Origin: Chitinophaga pinensis
GTDB taxonomy: Bacteria; Pseudomonadota; Gammaproteobacteria; Burkholderiales; Burkholderiaceae_C
Length of the DNA: 64,000 nucleotides
Direction: 5' to 3'
Assembly (NCBI GenBank): GCA_943326015.2
Contig: CALPRQ020000016.1
Coordinates: 1-64,000, forward strand
Shown: one piece after another, positions 1 to 12,723 of the stretch
Position numbering within the stretch: position 1 is the first letter of the stretch
Layout of the letters: every line of letters begins with the position of its first letter
Translations under genes and position numbers: made by a program
Notes under the pieces: generated by a model
Seen by the model: the letters and a program-made list of their open reading frames with translations, nothing else
Databases searched by the model: none
What the model was told of the DNA's origin: nothing

Positions 1-1454
<1,454 letters not shown>

Positions 1455-1511
1455 TCCGTCAAACTCGATTCAGGGGGCAGGGCCAGAGTCCTGCCCCGCA
1501 AAGGAAAGAAC

Positions 1512-2993
1512 ATGGGAAAAGTCACCGGCTTCATGGAATATGAGCGCATCGAGGAGGGCTACAAGCCCGTCACCGAGCGCCTGAAGCATTACAAGGAATT
1601 CGTGATCGGCCTGAGCGACGAGCAGGCCAAGATCCAGGGCGCGCGCTGCATGGACTGCGGCACCCCGTTCTGCAACAACGGCTGCCCGGTCAACAACATC
1701 ATTCCGGACTTCAACGACCTGGTCTACCACCAGGACTGGCAGAACGCGAGCGCGGTGCTGCACAGCACCAACAACTTCCCCGAGTTCACCGGTCGCATCT
1801 GCCCGGCGCCTTGCGAGGCGGCCTGCGTGATCAACGTCAACGGCGACCCGGTCGGCATCAAGTCGATCGAGCACGCGATCATCGACAAGGCCTGGGAAAA
1901 CGGCTGGGTCAAGCCGATGCCGGCCAAGGTCCAGACCGGCAAGAAGGTCGCTGTCGTCGGCGCCGGCCCGGCCGGCCTGGCGGCGGCCCAGCAGCTCGCG
2001 CGTGCCGGTCACGATGTGACCCTGTTCGAGAAGAACGACCGCGTCGGTGGCCTGCTGCGCTACGGCATCCCCGACTTCAAGTTCGACAAGTCGCATATCG
2101 ACCGCCGCGTCAAGCAGCTTGAGGCCGAAGGCGTCAAGGTCCGCACCGGCGTGCTGGTCGGCCAGCTGCCCGAGGGCTCCAAGGTCACCAACTGGGCCAA
2201 GGAAAGCATTGCGCCTGAGCAGCTCAAGCAGGACTTCGACGCCGTGCTGCTGACCGGTGGCTCCGAGCAGTCGCGCGACCTGCCGGTGCCGGGCCGCGAG
2301 CTCGACGGCGTTCATTTCGCGATGGAGTTCCTGCCGCAGCAGAACAAGGTCAACGCCGACGGCAAGCTCAAGGGCCAGCTGCGCGCGGATGGCAAGCATG
2401 TGATCGTGATCGGCGGTGGCGACACCGGTTCCGACTGCGTGGGCACCTCGACCCGTCACGGCGCCGCCAGCGTGACCCAGTTCGAGGTCATGCCGATGCC
2501 GCCCGAGCAGGAGAACAAGCCGCTGGTCTGGCCTTACTGGCCGCTCAAGCTGCGCACCAGCTCCAGCCACGACGAGAGCGCCGAGAAGGGCATCCTCAAG
2601 CGCGAGTTCGCGATCTCGACCAAGGAATTCATCGGCAAGAACGGCAAGGTCACCGGCCTCAAGACCGTCCAGGTCGAGCTGAAGGATGGCAAGCTGGTCG
2701 AGGTTCCGGGCACCGAGAAGGAATTCCAGGCCGATCTGGTGCTGCTGGCGATGGGCTTCGTCCACCCGGTGGCAACCATGCTGGACGGCTTCGGCATCGA
2801 GAAGGACGCGCGCGGCAACGCCAAGGCGACCGAGGCGCTCGTCGGCGGCTACGCGACCAGCGTGCCCAGGGTCTTCGCTGCCGGTGACATCCGCCGCGGC
2901 CAGTCGCTGGTGGTGTGGGCGATCCGCGAAGGCCGTCAGGCCGCCCGCGCGGTCGACGAGTTCCTGATGGGCTCGACCCAGCTGCCGCGCTGA
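1512..2993 (+). CDS. gltD: Glutamate synthase [NADPH] small subunit
   Basis: The beta subunit of glutamate synthase takes electrons from NADPH through FAD and passes them via iron-sulfur clusters to the large subunit. It has 493 residues, normal for the family. The N-terminal 4Fe-4S region has [15 protein letters not shown] (Cys 46, 49, 54, 58) and a second cluster at Cys 97, 101 and 105. The FAD Rossmann motif VVGAGPAGL lies near residue 150, and the NADPH motif [11 protein letters not shown] near residue 300. The ATG is preceded by an AAGGAAAG ribosome site. It sits 57 bases after gltB and is followed by a probable terminator at 3053, so the two genes form one unit. Confidence 0.98.
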   Translation: MGKVTGFMEYERIEEGYKPVTERLKHYKEFVIGLSDEQAKIQGARCMDCGTPFCNNGCPVNNIIPDFNDLVYHQDWQNASAVLHSTNNFPEFTGRICPAPCEAACVINVNGDPVGIKSIEHAIIDKAWENGWVKPMPAKVQTGKKVAVVGAGPAGLAAAQQLARAGHDVTLFEKNDRVGGLLRYGIPDFKFDKSHIDRRVKQLEAEGVKVRTGVLVGQLPEGSKVTNWAKESIAPEQLKQDFDAVLLTGGSEQSRDLPVPGRELDGVHFAMEFLPQQNKVNADGKLKGQLRADGKHVIVIGGGDTGSDCVGTSTRHGAASVTQFEVMPMPPEQENKPLVWPYWPLKLRTSSSHDESAEKGILKREFAISTKEFIGKNGKVTGLKTVQVELKDGKLVEVPGTEKEFQADLVLLAMGFVHPVATMLDGFGIEKDARGNAKATEALVGGYATSVPRVFAAGDIRRGQSLVVWAIREGRQAARAVDEFLMGSTQLPR

Positions 2994-3052
2994 TGCGCCG
3001 GGGGGGATGGGCGAATCCAGGTCAGGGTTTTCCTCCATCCCTTATCATATGG

Positions 3053-3081
3053 AAGCCGGTCAGTCCGGCTTTCTTCATTTC
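3053..3081 (+). terminator. Probable terminator after gltD
   Basis: The arms AAGCCGG (3053-3059) and CCGGCTT (3065-3071) form a perfect 7-bp stem with a 5-base loop. A T-rich but interrupted tail (TTTCTTCATTT) follows. It separates gltBD from the mla operon. The weak U-tract limits confidence. Confidence 0.55.
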
Positions 3082-3093
3082 TGAGCCCTCCCC

Positions 3094-3912
3094 ATGCCAT
3101 CACAGCACCTGGTTGAAATCCGCGACCTCACCTTCGGGTATGGGGATGGCCGCGTCGTGCTCGACGGCATCAACCTGCATGTGCCGCGCGGCAAGGTCAC
3201 GGTGCTGATCGGCGCCTCGGGCGGCGGCAAGACCACGCTGCTGCGCCTGATCGGCGGCCAGAACAAGGCGACCCGGGGCCAGGTGCTGTTCGACGGCCAG
3301 GATGTCGGCGCGCTCGATCGCGACGGCCTCTACGCCATGCGTCGCCGCATGGGTATGCTGTACCAGTTCGGTGCGCTGTTCACCGACCAGGATGTCTATG
3401 ACAACGTGGCGTTTCCGCTGCGCGAGCACAGCGGCCTGCCCGAGTCCATGATCCGCGACATCGTGCTGATGAAGCTGCAGGCGGTCGGCCTGCGCGGCGC
3501 GCGGCACCTGATGCCGAGCGAACTGTCGGGTGGCATGGCGCGGCGCGTCGCGTTGGCACGCGCGATCGCGCTCGACCCCGAGCTGGTCATGTACGACGAA
3601 CCCTTCTCGGGCCTGGACCCGATCTCGCTCGGCACTGCCGCGCGCCTGATCCGCCAGCTCAACGACACGCTGGGCCTGACCAGCATCATGGTCTCGCACG
3701 AGCTCGACGCCACCTTCGCGGTCTGCGACCATGTGATCGTGCTGGCCAATGGCAAGGTGGCGCAGCAGGGCACGCCGCAGCAGATCCGCGAAAGCGACAA
3801 CCCCTTGATCCAGCAATATGTCACCGCTTCGCCCGAAGGGCCGGTGCGCTTTCATTACCCCGGCCCCTCGGTCGAGGAAGATTTCGGCCTGTCCGCCGGG
3901 AGCTTCGCATGA
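3094..3912 (+). CDS. mlaF: Phospholipid-trafficking ABC transporter ATPase MlaF
   Basis: Cytoplasmic ATPase of the MlaFEDB complex, which drives phospholipid movement between the inner membrane and the periplasmic carrier MlaC. It has 272 residues. Walker A is GASGGGKT (40-47), the ABC signature LSGGM (144-148) and Walker B LVMYDE (164-169), followed by the SGLDP D-loop. The signature and the neighbours, a MlaE permease and an MCE protein, identify the Mla/Ttg2A type rather than a generic importer. The stop codon overlaps the mlaE start (ATGA), so the two are translationally coupled. This is the first gene of a six-gene mla operon that also includes mlaA. Confidence 0.96.
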   Translation: MPSQHLVEIRDLTFGYGDGRVVLDGINLHVPRGKVTVLIGASGGGKTTLLRLIGGQNKATRGQVLFDGQDVGALDRDGLYAMRRRMGMLYQFGALFTDQDVYDNVAFPLREHSGLPESMIRDIVLMKLQAVGLRGARHLMPSELSGGMARRVALARAIALDPELVMYDEPFSGLDPISLGTAARLIRQLNDTLGLTSIMVSHELDATFAVCDHVIVLANGKVAQQGTPQQIRESDNPLIQQYVTASPEGPVRFHYPGPSVEEDFGLSAGSFA

Positions 3913-4694
3913 GTAATCGCTACAGCCCCGCCGAGCTCGGTTTTGCGGTGCGCAGCTGGCTGGCTGACCTCGGCCATGGCGCGCGCCTGTTCTTTCGCCT
4001 GCTGCTGGGCACCTTCGGCAGCTGGCGCCGCTTCGGCCTGATCCGCGACCAGATCCATTTCCTGGGCAACTATTCGCTCGCCATCATCGGGGTGTCGGGC
4101 CTGTTCGTCGGCTTCGTCTTCGCGCTGCAGGGCTACAACATCCTGGAGAAGTTCGGTTCCACCGATGCGCTGGGCCTGATGGTCACGCTGAGCCTGATCC
4201 GCGAGCTCGGGCCGGTCGTGACCGCGCTGCTGTTCGCGGGCCGTGCCGGCACCTCGCTGACCGCCGAGATCGGCCTGATGAAGGCCGGCGAGCAGATCAG
4301 CGTGATGGAAATGATGGCGGTCGATCCGATCGACCGCGTGCTGGCGCCGCGCTTCTGGGCCGGCGTGATCACTATGCCGCTGCTCGGCGCCGTCTTCAGT
4401 GCCATGGGCATCATCGGCGGCTGGGTCGTCGGCGTGCTGATGATCGGCGTCGATGGGGGTTCGTTCTGGAGCCAGATCCAGGGCGGGGTCGATGTCTGGG
4501 CCGATGTCGGCAACAGCCTGATCAAGAGCCTGGTGTTCGGCATCGCGGTGACCTTCATCGCGCTGCAGCAGGGTTTCGAGGCCAGTCCGACCCCCGAGGG
4601 GGTGTCGCGCGCGACCACCCGCACCGTGGTGATGGCCTCGCTCACCGTTCTCGGTCTGGACTTCATCCTGACCGCCATGATGTTTGCTGTTTGA
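3909..4694 (+). CDS. mlaE: Phospholipid-trafficking ABC transporter permease MlaE
   Basis: Inner-membrane permease of the Mla system (MlaE/TRIC family), 261 residues with about five hydrophobic helices. The segment LGLMVTLSLIRELGPVVTAL and the following RAGTSLTAEIG stretch are the family's conserved core. Its ATG overlaps the mlaF stop by four bases. It partners MlaF, MlaD and MlaB, encoded around it. Nothing is unusual in length or composition. Confidence 0.96.
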   Translation: MSNRYSPAELGFAVRSWLADLGHGARLFFRLLLGTFGSWRRFGLIRDQIHFLGNYSLAIIGVSGLFVGFVFALQGYNILEKFGSTDALGLMVTLSLIRELGPVVTALLFAGRAGTSLTAEIGLMKAGEQISVMEMMAVDPIDRVLAPRFWAGVITMPLLGAVFSAMGIIGGWVVGVLMIGVDGGSFWSQIQGGVDVWADVGNSLIKSLVFGIAVTFIALQQGFEASPTPEGVSRATTRTVVMASLTVLGLDFILTAMMFAV

Positions 4695-4710
4695 TTCAAG
4701 GGAGAGCCAA

Positions 4711-5193
4711 TTGCAACGCTCCAAAGTCGATGTCTGGGTGGGCCTGTTCGTGCTGATCGGCGTGGCCGCCATCCTGTTCCTGGCCTTGCAGTCGGCCAAC
4801 CTGCTCAACCTGAGCTTCGAGAAGACCTACCAGGTGACGGCCAAGTTCGACAACGCCGGCGGCCTCAAGCCCAAGGCGGCGGTCAAGAGCGCCGGCGTTG
4901 TGGTCGGCCGCATCGAGGCGATCCGCTTCGACGACAAGAGCTACCAGGCCGATGTGGTGCTGGCGCTCGAGTCGCGCTACGCCTTCCCTAAGGACAGTTC
5001 GCTCAAGGTCTTGACCAGTGGCCTGCTGGGCGAGCAGTATGTCGGTATCGAACCGGGCGGCGACGAGAAGAACCTGGCCCAGGGCGACGTGATCAGGCAG
5101 ACCCAGTCGGCCGTGGTGCTCGAGAACCTGATCGGGCAGTTCCTCTACAGCAAGTCCGCCGATGCGGGCAGCGCGCCGGCTGGCGCCAAGTGA
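4711..5193 (+). CDS. mlaD: MCE-domain substrate-binding protein MlaD
   Basis: Periplasmic, membrane-anchored MCE protein that forms the hexameric lipid channel of the Mla complex. The product has 160 residues: an N-terminal transmembrane helix at about residues 8-27 and then one MCE domain (about 38-118, with the segments FDNAGGLKPKAAVKSAGV and LTSGLLGEQYVGIEPG). I chose the TTG at 4711 because a GGGAGAG ribosome site lies just upstream and the product then starts MQRSKVDVWVG, aligning with known MlaD N-termini. An upstream in-frame TTG at 4684 would overlap mlaE and lacks such support. The gene follows mlaE closely and precedes mlaA. Confidence 0.94.
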   Translation: MQRSKVDVWVGLFVLIGVAAILFLALQSANLLNLSFEKTYQVTAKFDNAGGLKPKAAVKSAGVVVGRIEAIRFDDKSYQADVVLALESRYAFPKDSSLKVLTSGLLGEQYVGIEPGGDEKNLAQGDVIRQTQSAVVLENLIGQFLYSKSADAGSAPAGAK

Positions 5194-5221
5194 GCCTGTC
5201 CAGCGGACAAGGGAGAGTCAG

Positions 5222-5944
5222 ATGAAGCACCGTGATCGCATCTCCAGGCGGCTGCTGGGCGCAGGGCTTGCCGTTCTGCTCGCGCTGGCGGGCTGCGCGA
5301 GCGGCCCCAATGCCGATCCGCGCGATCCGCTGGAGCCCTTGAACCGCAGCATCTATCGCTTCAACGAAGGCGTGGACAAGGCGATTCTCAAGCCCGTGGC
5401 CACTGCCTATGTCGATGTCGCTCCCGGCCCGGTGCGTGCCGGCGTCGGCAACTTCTTCGGCAACCTGCGTGATGCCTGGTCGGCGCTCAATGCCCTGCTG
5501 CAGGTGCGCCCGCGCGAGGCGGCCGAGAACACCATGCGCTTCGCCGTCAACAGCACGCTTGGCCTGGCCGGCTTGCTCGACATCGCCTCCGAGATGGGGC
5601 TGGAGCGCACCACGCTGGACTTCGGCCTGACGCTGGGCCGCTGGGGCGTGCCCGACGGCCCTTATCTGATGCTGCCGCTGCTAGGCCCGTCCAGCTTGCG
5701 CGACACGGCCGCCTTGCCAGTGGACATGCAGGGCGATGCGCTGGCTTCGGTTGGCCATGTCCCGACCCGCAACGAGATGACCGCGCTGCGCGTCGTCGAC
5801 AAGCGCGCCGGCCTGCTGCGCGCCGGTGAGATGCTGCAGGACGCCGCGCTCGACCCCTACAGCTTCGTGCGCGACTCCTACCTGCAGCGGCGCAGCAGCC
5901 AGATCGGCCGCCCGCAGCTCGAAGAGCGCTACGACCTCGAATGA
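5222..5944 (+). CDS. mlaA: Outer-membrane phospholipid-removing lipoprotein MlaA (VacJ)
   Basis: Outer-membrane lipoprotein that extracts mislocalised phospholipids from the outer leaflet and hands them to MlaC. It has 240 residues. The signal peptide ends in the lipobox LAGC, with the lipidated Cys at residue 25. The mature part carries VacJ motifs such as DPLEPLNRSIYRFNEGVD, followed by the RWGVPDGPYLMLPLLGPS region. The ATG at 5222 has a GGGAGAG site upstream; longer in-frame extensions would bury the lipobox. Having mlaA between mlaD and mlaC differs from E. coli, where mlaA is elsewhere, but fits betaproteobacterial operons. Confidence 0.96.
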   Translation: MKHRDRISRRLLGAGLAVLLALAGCASGPNADPRDPLEPLNRSIYRFNEGVDKAILKPVATAYVDVAPGPVRAGVGNFFGNLRDAWSALNALLQVRPREAAENTMRFAVNSTLGLAGLLDIASEMGLERTTLDFGLTLGRWGVPDGPYLMLPLLGPSSLRDTAALPVDMQGDALASVGHVPTRNEMTALRVVDKRAGLLRAGEMLQDAALDPYSFVRDSYLQRRSSQIGRPQLEERYDLE

Positions 5945-6059
5945 AACAATTGCAGGCATTTGTAAGCCGGATGCGCGCCGAGCGACGTTGCCCGCTACAG
6001 TGATCCGGTCAGATCCCCGTTGGGGGAACCGGACATTTCTTGCAGACAGGAAACCCAAA

Positions 6060-6728
6060 ATGAGTTTTGCCATCGACCGCCGCACGGCCCTGGGCTGGGC
6101 GGCTGCCTTTTCCCTGGTCAGCCTGGCTGGCACCGCTGTGGCGCAAGCCAACGAGGGCCCCGAGGTCCTGATCCAGCGCGTCGCCGCCGAACTGATCGAG
6201 ACGGTCAAGTCCGATCCCGCGCTGCGCAATGGTGATACGGGCCGGGTGGTCGCGCTGGTCGATGCCAGGCTGATGCCGCATGTCAACTTCACGCGCATGA
6301 CGGCTTCGGCGGTTGGCCGTTTCTGGCGCCAGGCTAGCCCTGAACAGAAGCAGAAGCTGCAGGCCGAGTTCAAGACCCTGCTGGTGCGGACCTATTCGGG
6401 CGCGCTCAGCCAGGTCAAGGAGCAGACCCTGGTCGTCAAGCCCTTGCGTGCCAACCCCGGCGACACCGAGGTCGTGGTGCGCTCCGAGTTGCGTACCCCG
6501 GGCAAGGACCCGGTGCAGCTCGACTACCGGGTCGAGAAGACCGACGCCGGCTGGAAGGTCTACGACCTCAACGTGCTGGGCATCTGGCTGGTCGAGACCT
6601 ACCGTGGTCAGTTCTCGCAGGAGATCAACACCAAGGGACTGGATGGCCTGATCGCCTCGCTGGCGCAGCGCAACCGCAGCAACGCGGCCGAGAAGCCGCC
6701 GGCTGCGCTGGCTGGCGGCAAGGGCTGA
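6060..6728 (+). CDS. mlaC: Periplasmic phospholipid-binding protein MlaC
   Basis: Soluble periplasmic shuttle between MlaA and the MlaFEDB complex (Tgt2/MlaC family), 222 residues. The N-terminus MSFAIDRRTALGWAAAFSL is a signal peptide that ends near AVAQA. The Arg pair makes Tat export conceivable, but Sec is equally possible. Family motifs include LMPHVNFTRMTASAVGRFWR and the C-terminal VYDLNVLGIWLVETYRGQF. The ATG at 6060 was chosen over longer open-frame starts because it places the signal peptide correctly. mlaB follows after four bases. Confidence 0.95.
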   Translation: MSFAIDRRTALGWAAAFSLVSLAGTAVAQANEGPEVLIQRVAAELIETVKSDPALRNGDTGRVVALVDARLMPHVNFTRMTASAVGRFWRQASPEQKQKLQAEFKTLLVRTYSGALSQVKEQTLVVKPLRANPGDTEVVVRSELRTPGKDPVQLDYRVEKTDAGWKVYDLNVLGIWLVETYRGQFSQEINTKGLDGLIASLAQRNRSNAAEKPPAALAGGKG

Positions 6729-6732
6729 AGCC

Positions 6733-7011
6733 GTGGTCAGCCTGCCCGCATTGCCCGCGCGCCTGACGCATGCCGAGTCGCCTGCCTGCCTGGCTGCCTG
6801 CGAGGCGGCGCTGCGCCTGGGCGCCGCTGGCGAGCCAGCCGAGCTCGACGCCGGCGCGCTGCAGGACTTCGATTCCTCCGCCGTCGCGCTGCTGCTGGCG
6901 CTGGTGCGCGCGGCCCGCGAGCGTGGTGTCGAGCTGCGCTTGCAGGCCTTGCCCCAGCGCCTGCGCGAGCTGGCCGTGCTCTACGGGGTCGGCGAGCTGC
7001 TGCCCGGCTAA
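6733..7011 (+). CDS. mlaB: STAS-domain protein MlaB
   Basis: Small cytoplasmic STAS protein that binds MlaF and is needed for assembly and activity of the Mla ATPase. It has 92 residues and starts with GTG four bases after mlaC. The STAS core is seen in ALQDFDSSAVALLLALVRAA (about residues 37-56), with the DSSA turn characteristic of this fold. Sequence conservation in this family is low, so assignment rests on the STAS motif, its size and its place at the end of the mla genes. Confidence 0.88.
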   Translation: MVSLPALPARLTHAESPACLAACEAALRLGAAGEPAELDAGALQDFDSSAVALLLALVRAARERGVELRLQALPQRLRELAVLYGVGELLPG

Positions 7012-7023
7012 AATCCCGGGTAC

Positions 7024-7937
<914 letters not shown>

Positions 7938-7941
<4 letters not shown>

Positions 7942-8693
7942 GCGGCTGGACCACCCTGTTCTACAAGGAAGTGCTGCGCTTCTGGAAGGTCGGCTTCCAG
8001 ACCGTGGCGGCACCGGTCATGACGGCCATCCTGTATCTGCTGATCTTCGGCCATGTGCTGGAAGACCGGGTCCAGGTCTACGACGGCGTCGGCTATACCG
8101 CCTTCCTGCTGCCGGGCCTGATCATGATGAGCGTGCTGCAGAACGCCTTCGCCAACAGCTCGTCCAGCCTGATCCAGAGCAAGATCATGGGCAACCTGGT
8201 CTTCCTGCTGCTGACGCCGCTGTCGCACCGGGCCTGGTTCGTGGCTTATGTTGGCTCCTCGATGGTGCGCGGCCTGGTGGTCGGTGCCGGCGTGCTGCTG
8301 TGCACCTTCTGGGCGGCCGATCTGCAGTTCGCCGCACCGGGCTGGATCCTGGTCTTTGCCCTGCTGGGCTCGGGCCTGCTGGGGGCGCTGGGCGTGATCG
8401 CTGGCCTCTGGGCCGAGAAGTTCGATCAGATGGCCGCTTTCCAGAACTTCGTCATCGTGCCAATGACCTTCCTGAGCGGCGTGTTCTACTCCATCCACTC
8501 GCTGCCGCCCTTCTGGCAGCAGCTCAGCCACTTCAACCCCTTCTTCTACATGATCGACGGTTTCCGCCATGGCTTCTTCGGCCAGGGCGACGTCTCGCCC
8601 TGGTTCAGCCTGGGCGTGGTGGGAGGGGCTTTCGCCCTGGTCGCGGGCCTGGCCCTGCACCTGCTCAAGACCGGCTACAAGATCCGACACTGA
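7938..8693 (+). CDS. ABC-2 type exporter permease (YadH-like)
   Basis: Six-helix ABC-2 membrane subunit, 251 residues, partner of the preceding ATPase with which it overlaps by four bases. ABC-2 family features include the LPGLIMMSVLQNAFANSSSS region after the first helices and the FIVIVPMTFLSG-like segment FVIVPMTFLSGVFYSIHSLP before the last helix, followed by FNPFFYMIDGFRHGFFG. This places it with YadH and NodJ-type exporters. Substrate is unknown; proximity to mla genes hints at an envelope role but does not prove it. Confidence 0.9.
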
Positions 8694-8694
8694 C

Positions 8695-8937
8695 ATGACT
8701 TCCGACGAACTGCAATCCATCATCGCCGCCGGCCTGGCCTGCGATCACCTCGAGGTCTCGGGCGACGGCCGCCACTGGGCTGCCGTCGTGGTCTCGAACG
8801 CCTTCGAGGGCAAGCGCGCGATCGCGCGTCACCAGCAGGTCTATGCGACGCTGGGCGCGCGCATCCACAACGACGAGGTGCATGCGCTGTCGATCAAGGC
8901 CTACACCCCGGCCGAGTGGGCAGCGGCCCAAGGCTGA
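8695..8937 (+). CDS. BolA/IbaG-family protein
   Basis: An 80-residue BolA-like protein. Members bind monothiol glutaredoxins and [2Fe-2S] clusters and link iron status or envelope stress to regulation. The fold is visible from the central [19 protein letters not shown] helix-turn region and the [16 protein letters not shown]-terminal strand, which includes the conserved His of HALSIK. Its location immediately before murA is the standard ibaG position next to mla genes. It starts one base after the permease stop. Confidence 0.92.
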   Translation: MTSDELQSIIAAGLACDHLEVSGDGRHWAAVVVSNAFEGKRAIARHQQVYATLGARIHNDEVHALSIKAYTPAEWAAAQG

Positions 8938-8942
8938 ACGGC

Positions 8943-10222
<1,280 letters not shown>

Positions 10223-10226
<4 letters not shown>

Positions 10227-10891
10227 GCCAGGTCAAGCTGACCCTGGCCCTGTCCAAGGGCCGCATCTTCGAGGAAACCCTGCCGCTGCTGCGTGCCGCC
10301 GGCATCGAGGTGCTGGAAGATCCCGAGAAGTCGCGCAAGCTGATCCTGCCGACCAACCGCCCCGATGTGCAGGTGGTGCTGGTGCGCGCCAGCGACGTGC
10401 CGACCTATGTCCAGTACGGCGGCGCCGACCTGGGCGTCTGCGGCAAGGACACCCTGATCGAGCACGAGGCCGAGTGGGGCGGTGCCGGCAGCGTCGGCCT
10501 GTACCAGCCGCTGGACCTGAAGATCGCCAAGTGCCGCATGAGCGTCGCGGTGCGTGCTGACTTCGACTACGCCAGCGCGGTGCGCCAGGGCGCGCGCCTC
10601 AAGGTCGCGACCAAGTACGTGGCGATCGCGCGCGAGTTCTTCGCCAGCAAGGGCGTGCACGTCGACCTGATCAAGCTCTACGGCAGCATGGAGCTGGCGC
10701 CGCTGACCGGCATGGCCGACGCCATCGTCGACCTGGTCTCGACCGGCAACACGCTCAAGGCCAACCACCTGGTCGAGGTCGAGCCGATCATGGACATCTC
10801 GTCGCGGCTGGTGGTCAACCCGACCGCGCTCAAGGTCAAGCGCGAGTTGCTGCGCCCCATCCTCGACGCCTTTGCGCGGGCCACTGCCTGA
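10223..10891 (+). CDS. hisG: ATP phosphoribosyltransferase, short (HisZ-dependent) form
   Basis: First enzyme of histidine synthesis: ATP plus PRPP gives phosphoribosyl-ATP. At 222 residues it lacks the C-terminal ACT-like regulatory domain of the long form, so by family knowledge it should need the HisRS-like subunit HisZ. No hisZ is in this window. The N-terminus [18 protein letters not shown] and the PRPP-loop region [18 protein letters not shown] are clear. The ATG overlaps murA's stop by four bases. Confidence 0.97.
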
Positions 10892-10912
10892 AACCTTTCC
10901 GAGCCTGAAACG

Positions 10913-12229
10913 ATGAAAGCCACCCCGCTCGTCCTGCGCACCACCGACGCCGATTTCGAGGCCCGCTTCCAGCAGCGCCTGCATTGGTCGGCCGACACCG
11001 ACGCCGTGATCGAGCAGCGCGTGGCCGAGATCCTGGCCGATGTGCGGGCCCGTGGCGACGCGGCGGTGATCGAATACAGCAACCGCTTCGATGGCCTGTC
11101 CGCTACCGCCATGGCCGAGCTCGAACTCACCCAGGACGAGCTCAAGGCGGCCTTCGACGGCCTGCCCGAGGTCCAGCGCGAGGCGCTGCAGGCGGCTGCC
11201 GCGCGCGTGCGCCGCTACCACGAGGCACAGAAGCGCGCCAGCGGCGAGAGCTGGAGCTACCGCGACGAGGACGGCACGCTGCTGGGGCAGAAGGTCACGC
11301 CGCTGGACCGGGTCGGCATCTATGTGCCGGGCGGCAAGGCGGCCTATCCGTCCAGCGTGCTGATGAACGCGATTCCGGCCCATGTCGCCGGTGTCGGCGA
11401 GATCATCATGGTGGTGCCGACGCCGCGCGGCGAGAAGAACGCGCTGGTGCTGGCCGCCGCCCATGTGGCGGGTGTCACGCGCGCCTTCACGGTTGGCGGT
11501 GCGCAGGCCGTGGCCGCGCTGGCCTATGGCACGGCGACCGTGCCGAAGGTTGACAAGGTCACCGGCCCCGGCAACGCCTATGTCGCGAGCGCCAAGAAGC
11601 ATGTGTTCGGCACCGTCGGTATCGACATGATCGCCGGCCCGAGCGAGATCCTGGTGCTGGCCGACGGCACGACGCCGCCCGACTGGGTTGCGATGGATCT
11701 TTTCAGCCAGGCCGAGCACGACGAGCTGGCGCAGAGCATCCTGCTGTGCCCGGACGCCGCCTATATCGAGGCGGTGCAGGCTTCGATCGACCGGATGCTG
11801 CCGGAGATGCCGCGCGCCGAGATCATCGCCAGGAGCCTGAACGGGCGCGGCGCGCTGATCCTGACGCGCAGCATGGAAGAGGCCTGCGCGATCAGCAACC
11901 GGATCGCGCCCGAGCACCTGGAAGTGTCGTCAAACGAGCCGATGCGCTGGGAGCCGCTGCTCAGACATGCGGGGGCCATCTTTCTGGGCGCCTACACCAG
12001 CGAGAGCCTGGGCGACTACTGCGCCGGCCCCAACCATGTGCTGCCGACCAGCGGCACCGCGCGCTTTTCCAGTCCGCTGGGCGTCTATGATTTCCAGAAG
12101 CGTTCCAGCCTGATCGAGGTCAGCGAGGCCGGCGCCCAGACGCTGGGCCGGATCGCCTCGGTGCTCGCGCATGGCGAGGGCCTGCAGGCGCATGCGCGCG
12201 CGGCCGAACTGCGGCTGCGAGCTGCCTGA
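10913..12229 (+). CDS. hisD: Histidinol dehydrogenase
   Basis: NAD-dependent zinc enzyme for the last two steps of histidine synthesis, 438 residues. Conserved segments include [16 protein letters not shown], the zinc-ligand region [12 protein letters not shown], the catalytic IAPEHLEV and the [17 protein letters not shown] signature. A C-terminal His sits in [11 protein letters not shown]. It follows hisG by 21 bases. The next his gene would normally be hisC in the same direction, but here the operon stops and an unrelated block begins. Confidence 0.98.
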   Translation: MKATPLVLRTTDADFEARFQQRLHWSADTDAVIEQRVAEILADVRARGDAAVIEYSNRFDGLSATAMAELELTQDELKAAFDGLPEVQREALQAAAARVRRYHEAQKRASGESWSYRDEDGTLLGQKVTPLDRVGIYVPGGKAAYPSSVLMNAIPAHVAGVGEIIMVVPTPRGEKNALVLAAAHVAGVTRAFTVGGAQAVAALAYGTATVPKVDKVTGPGNAYVASAKKHVFGTVGIDMIAGPSEILVLADGTTPPDWVAMDLFSQAEHDELAQSILLCPDAAYIEAVQASIDRMLPEMPRAEIIARSLNGRGALILTRSMEEACAISNRIAPEHLEVSSNEPMRWEPLLRHAGAIFLGAYTSESLGDYCAGPNHVLPTSGTARFSSPLGVYDFQKRSSLIEVSEAGAQTLGRIASVLAHGEGLQAHARAAELRLRAA

Positions 12230-12386
12230 CCGTATCCTGCGTCCAGGCTGGTGCCGCTTGGTCAGCGCCGACTGCTTGATCCAGGGCCTCTGACCGTTGC
12301 AGCGAGATCCCGTTTCCCGCCGGCAGCACCCGGTCGATGCCGCTCCATCGGCATCCCGGTCACTCGCCGTGTTGGGCGGGTTCGTC

Positions 12387-12722
12387 ATGAACGTGACACA
12401 TGGCGTGGAGGTTTGCGACGGCGATGAGTCCTATCGCCATTGCCTGCATCATTTCCTCGGGCGCTATCAGGCCCGCGCGGCTGAGTTGCAGTCACTGCCA
12501 GCAGGCCGCGAGCGGATCCGGGAGCTGGCGCATCAGCTCAAGAGCACTGCCAGCTACCTGGGACTTGAGCGGGTGGTCGCCGTGGCGCGCGAAGCGGAGA
12601 TGGCAGTCCGATCATCGGACCCGGTCGAAGTCGTCCAGTGGCACCTGCATCTCGCGCTGATCGAGGCCTTGGCCGCGATCTCCGCTTTCCTGTCGCACCA
12701 GTCTGACGGCAGTCCGGGCTGA
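12387..12722 (+). CDS. Hpt (histidine phosphotransfer) domain protein
   Basis: A single-domain phosphotransfer protein, 111 residues. The helix with the phospho-acceptor is RELAHQLKSTASYLGLERV (about residues 53-71), where H-x-L-K-S is the Hpt signature and the His of AHQLK is the predicted site. The ATG at 12387 has a GGGCGGG purine run upstream; earlier in-frame alternatives are only weak TTG or GTG codons. It converges with a response regulator-AraC gene one base away on the other strand, suggesting a phosphorelay pair. No kinase is adjacent, but a hybrid kinase lies at 57976-60468. Confidence 0.8.
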   Translation: MNVTHGVEVCDGDESYRHCLHHFLGRYQARAAELQSLPAGRERIRELAHQLKSTASYLGLERVVAVAREAEMAVRSSDPVEVVQWHLHLALIEALAAISAFLSHQSDGSPG

Positions 12723-12723
12723 T

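Noticed and set aside
12230-12386. Remnant of hisC or an insertion-sequence end after hisD
   Set aside because: No recognisable hisC fragment, terminal inverted repeat or target duplication could be seen by eye.
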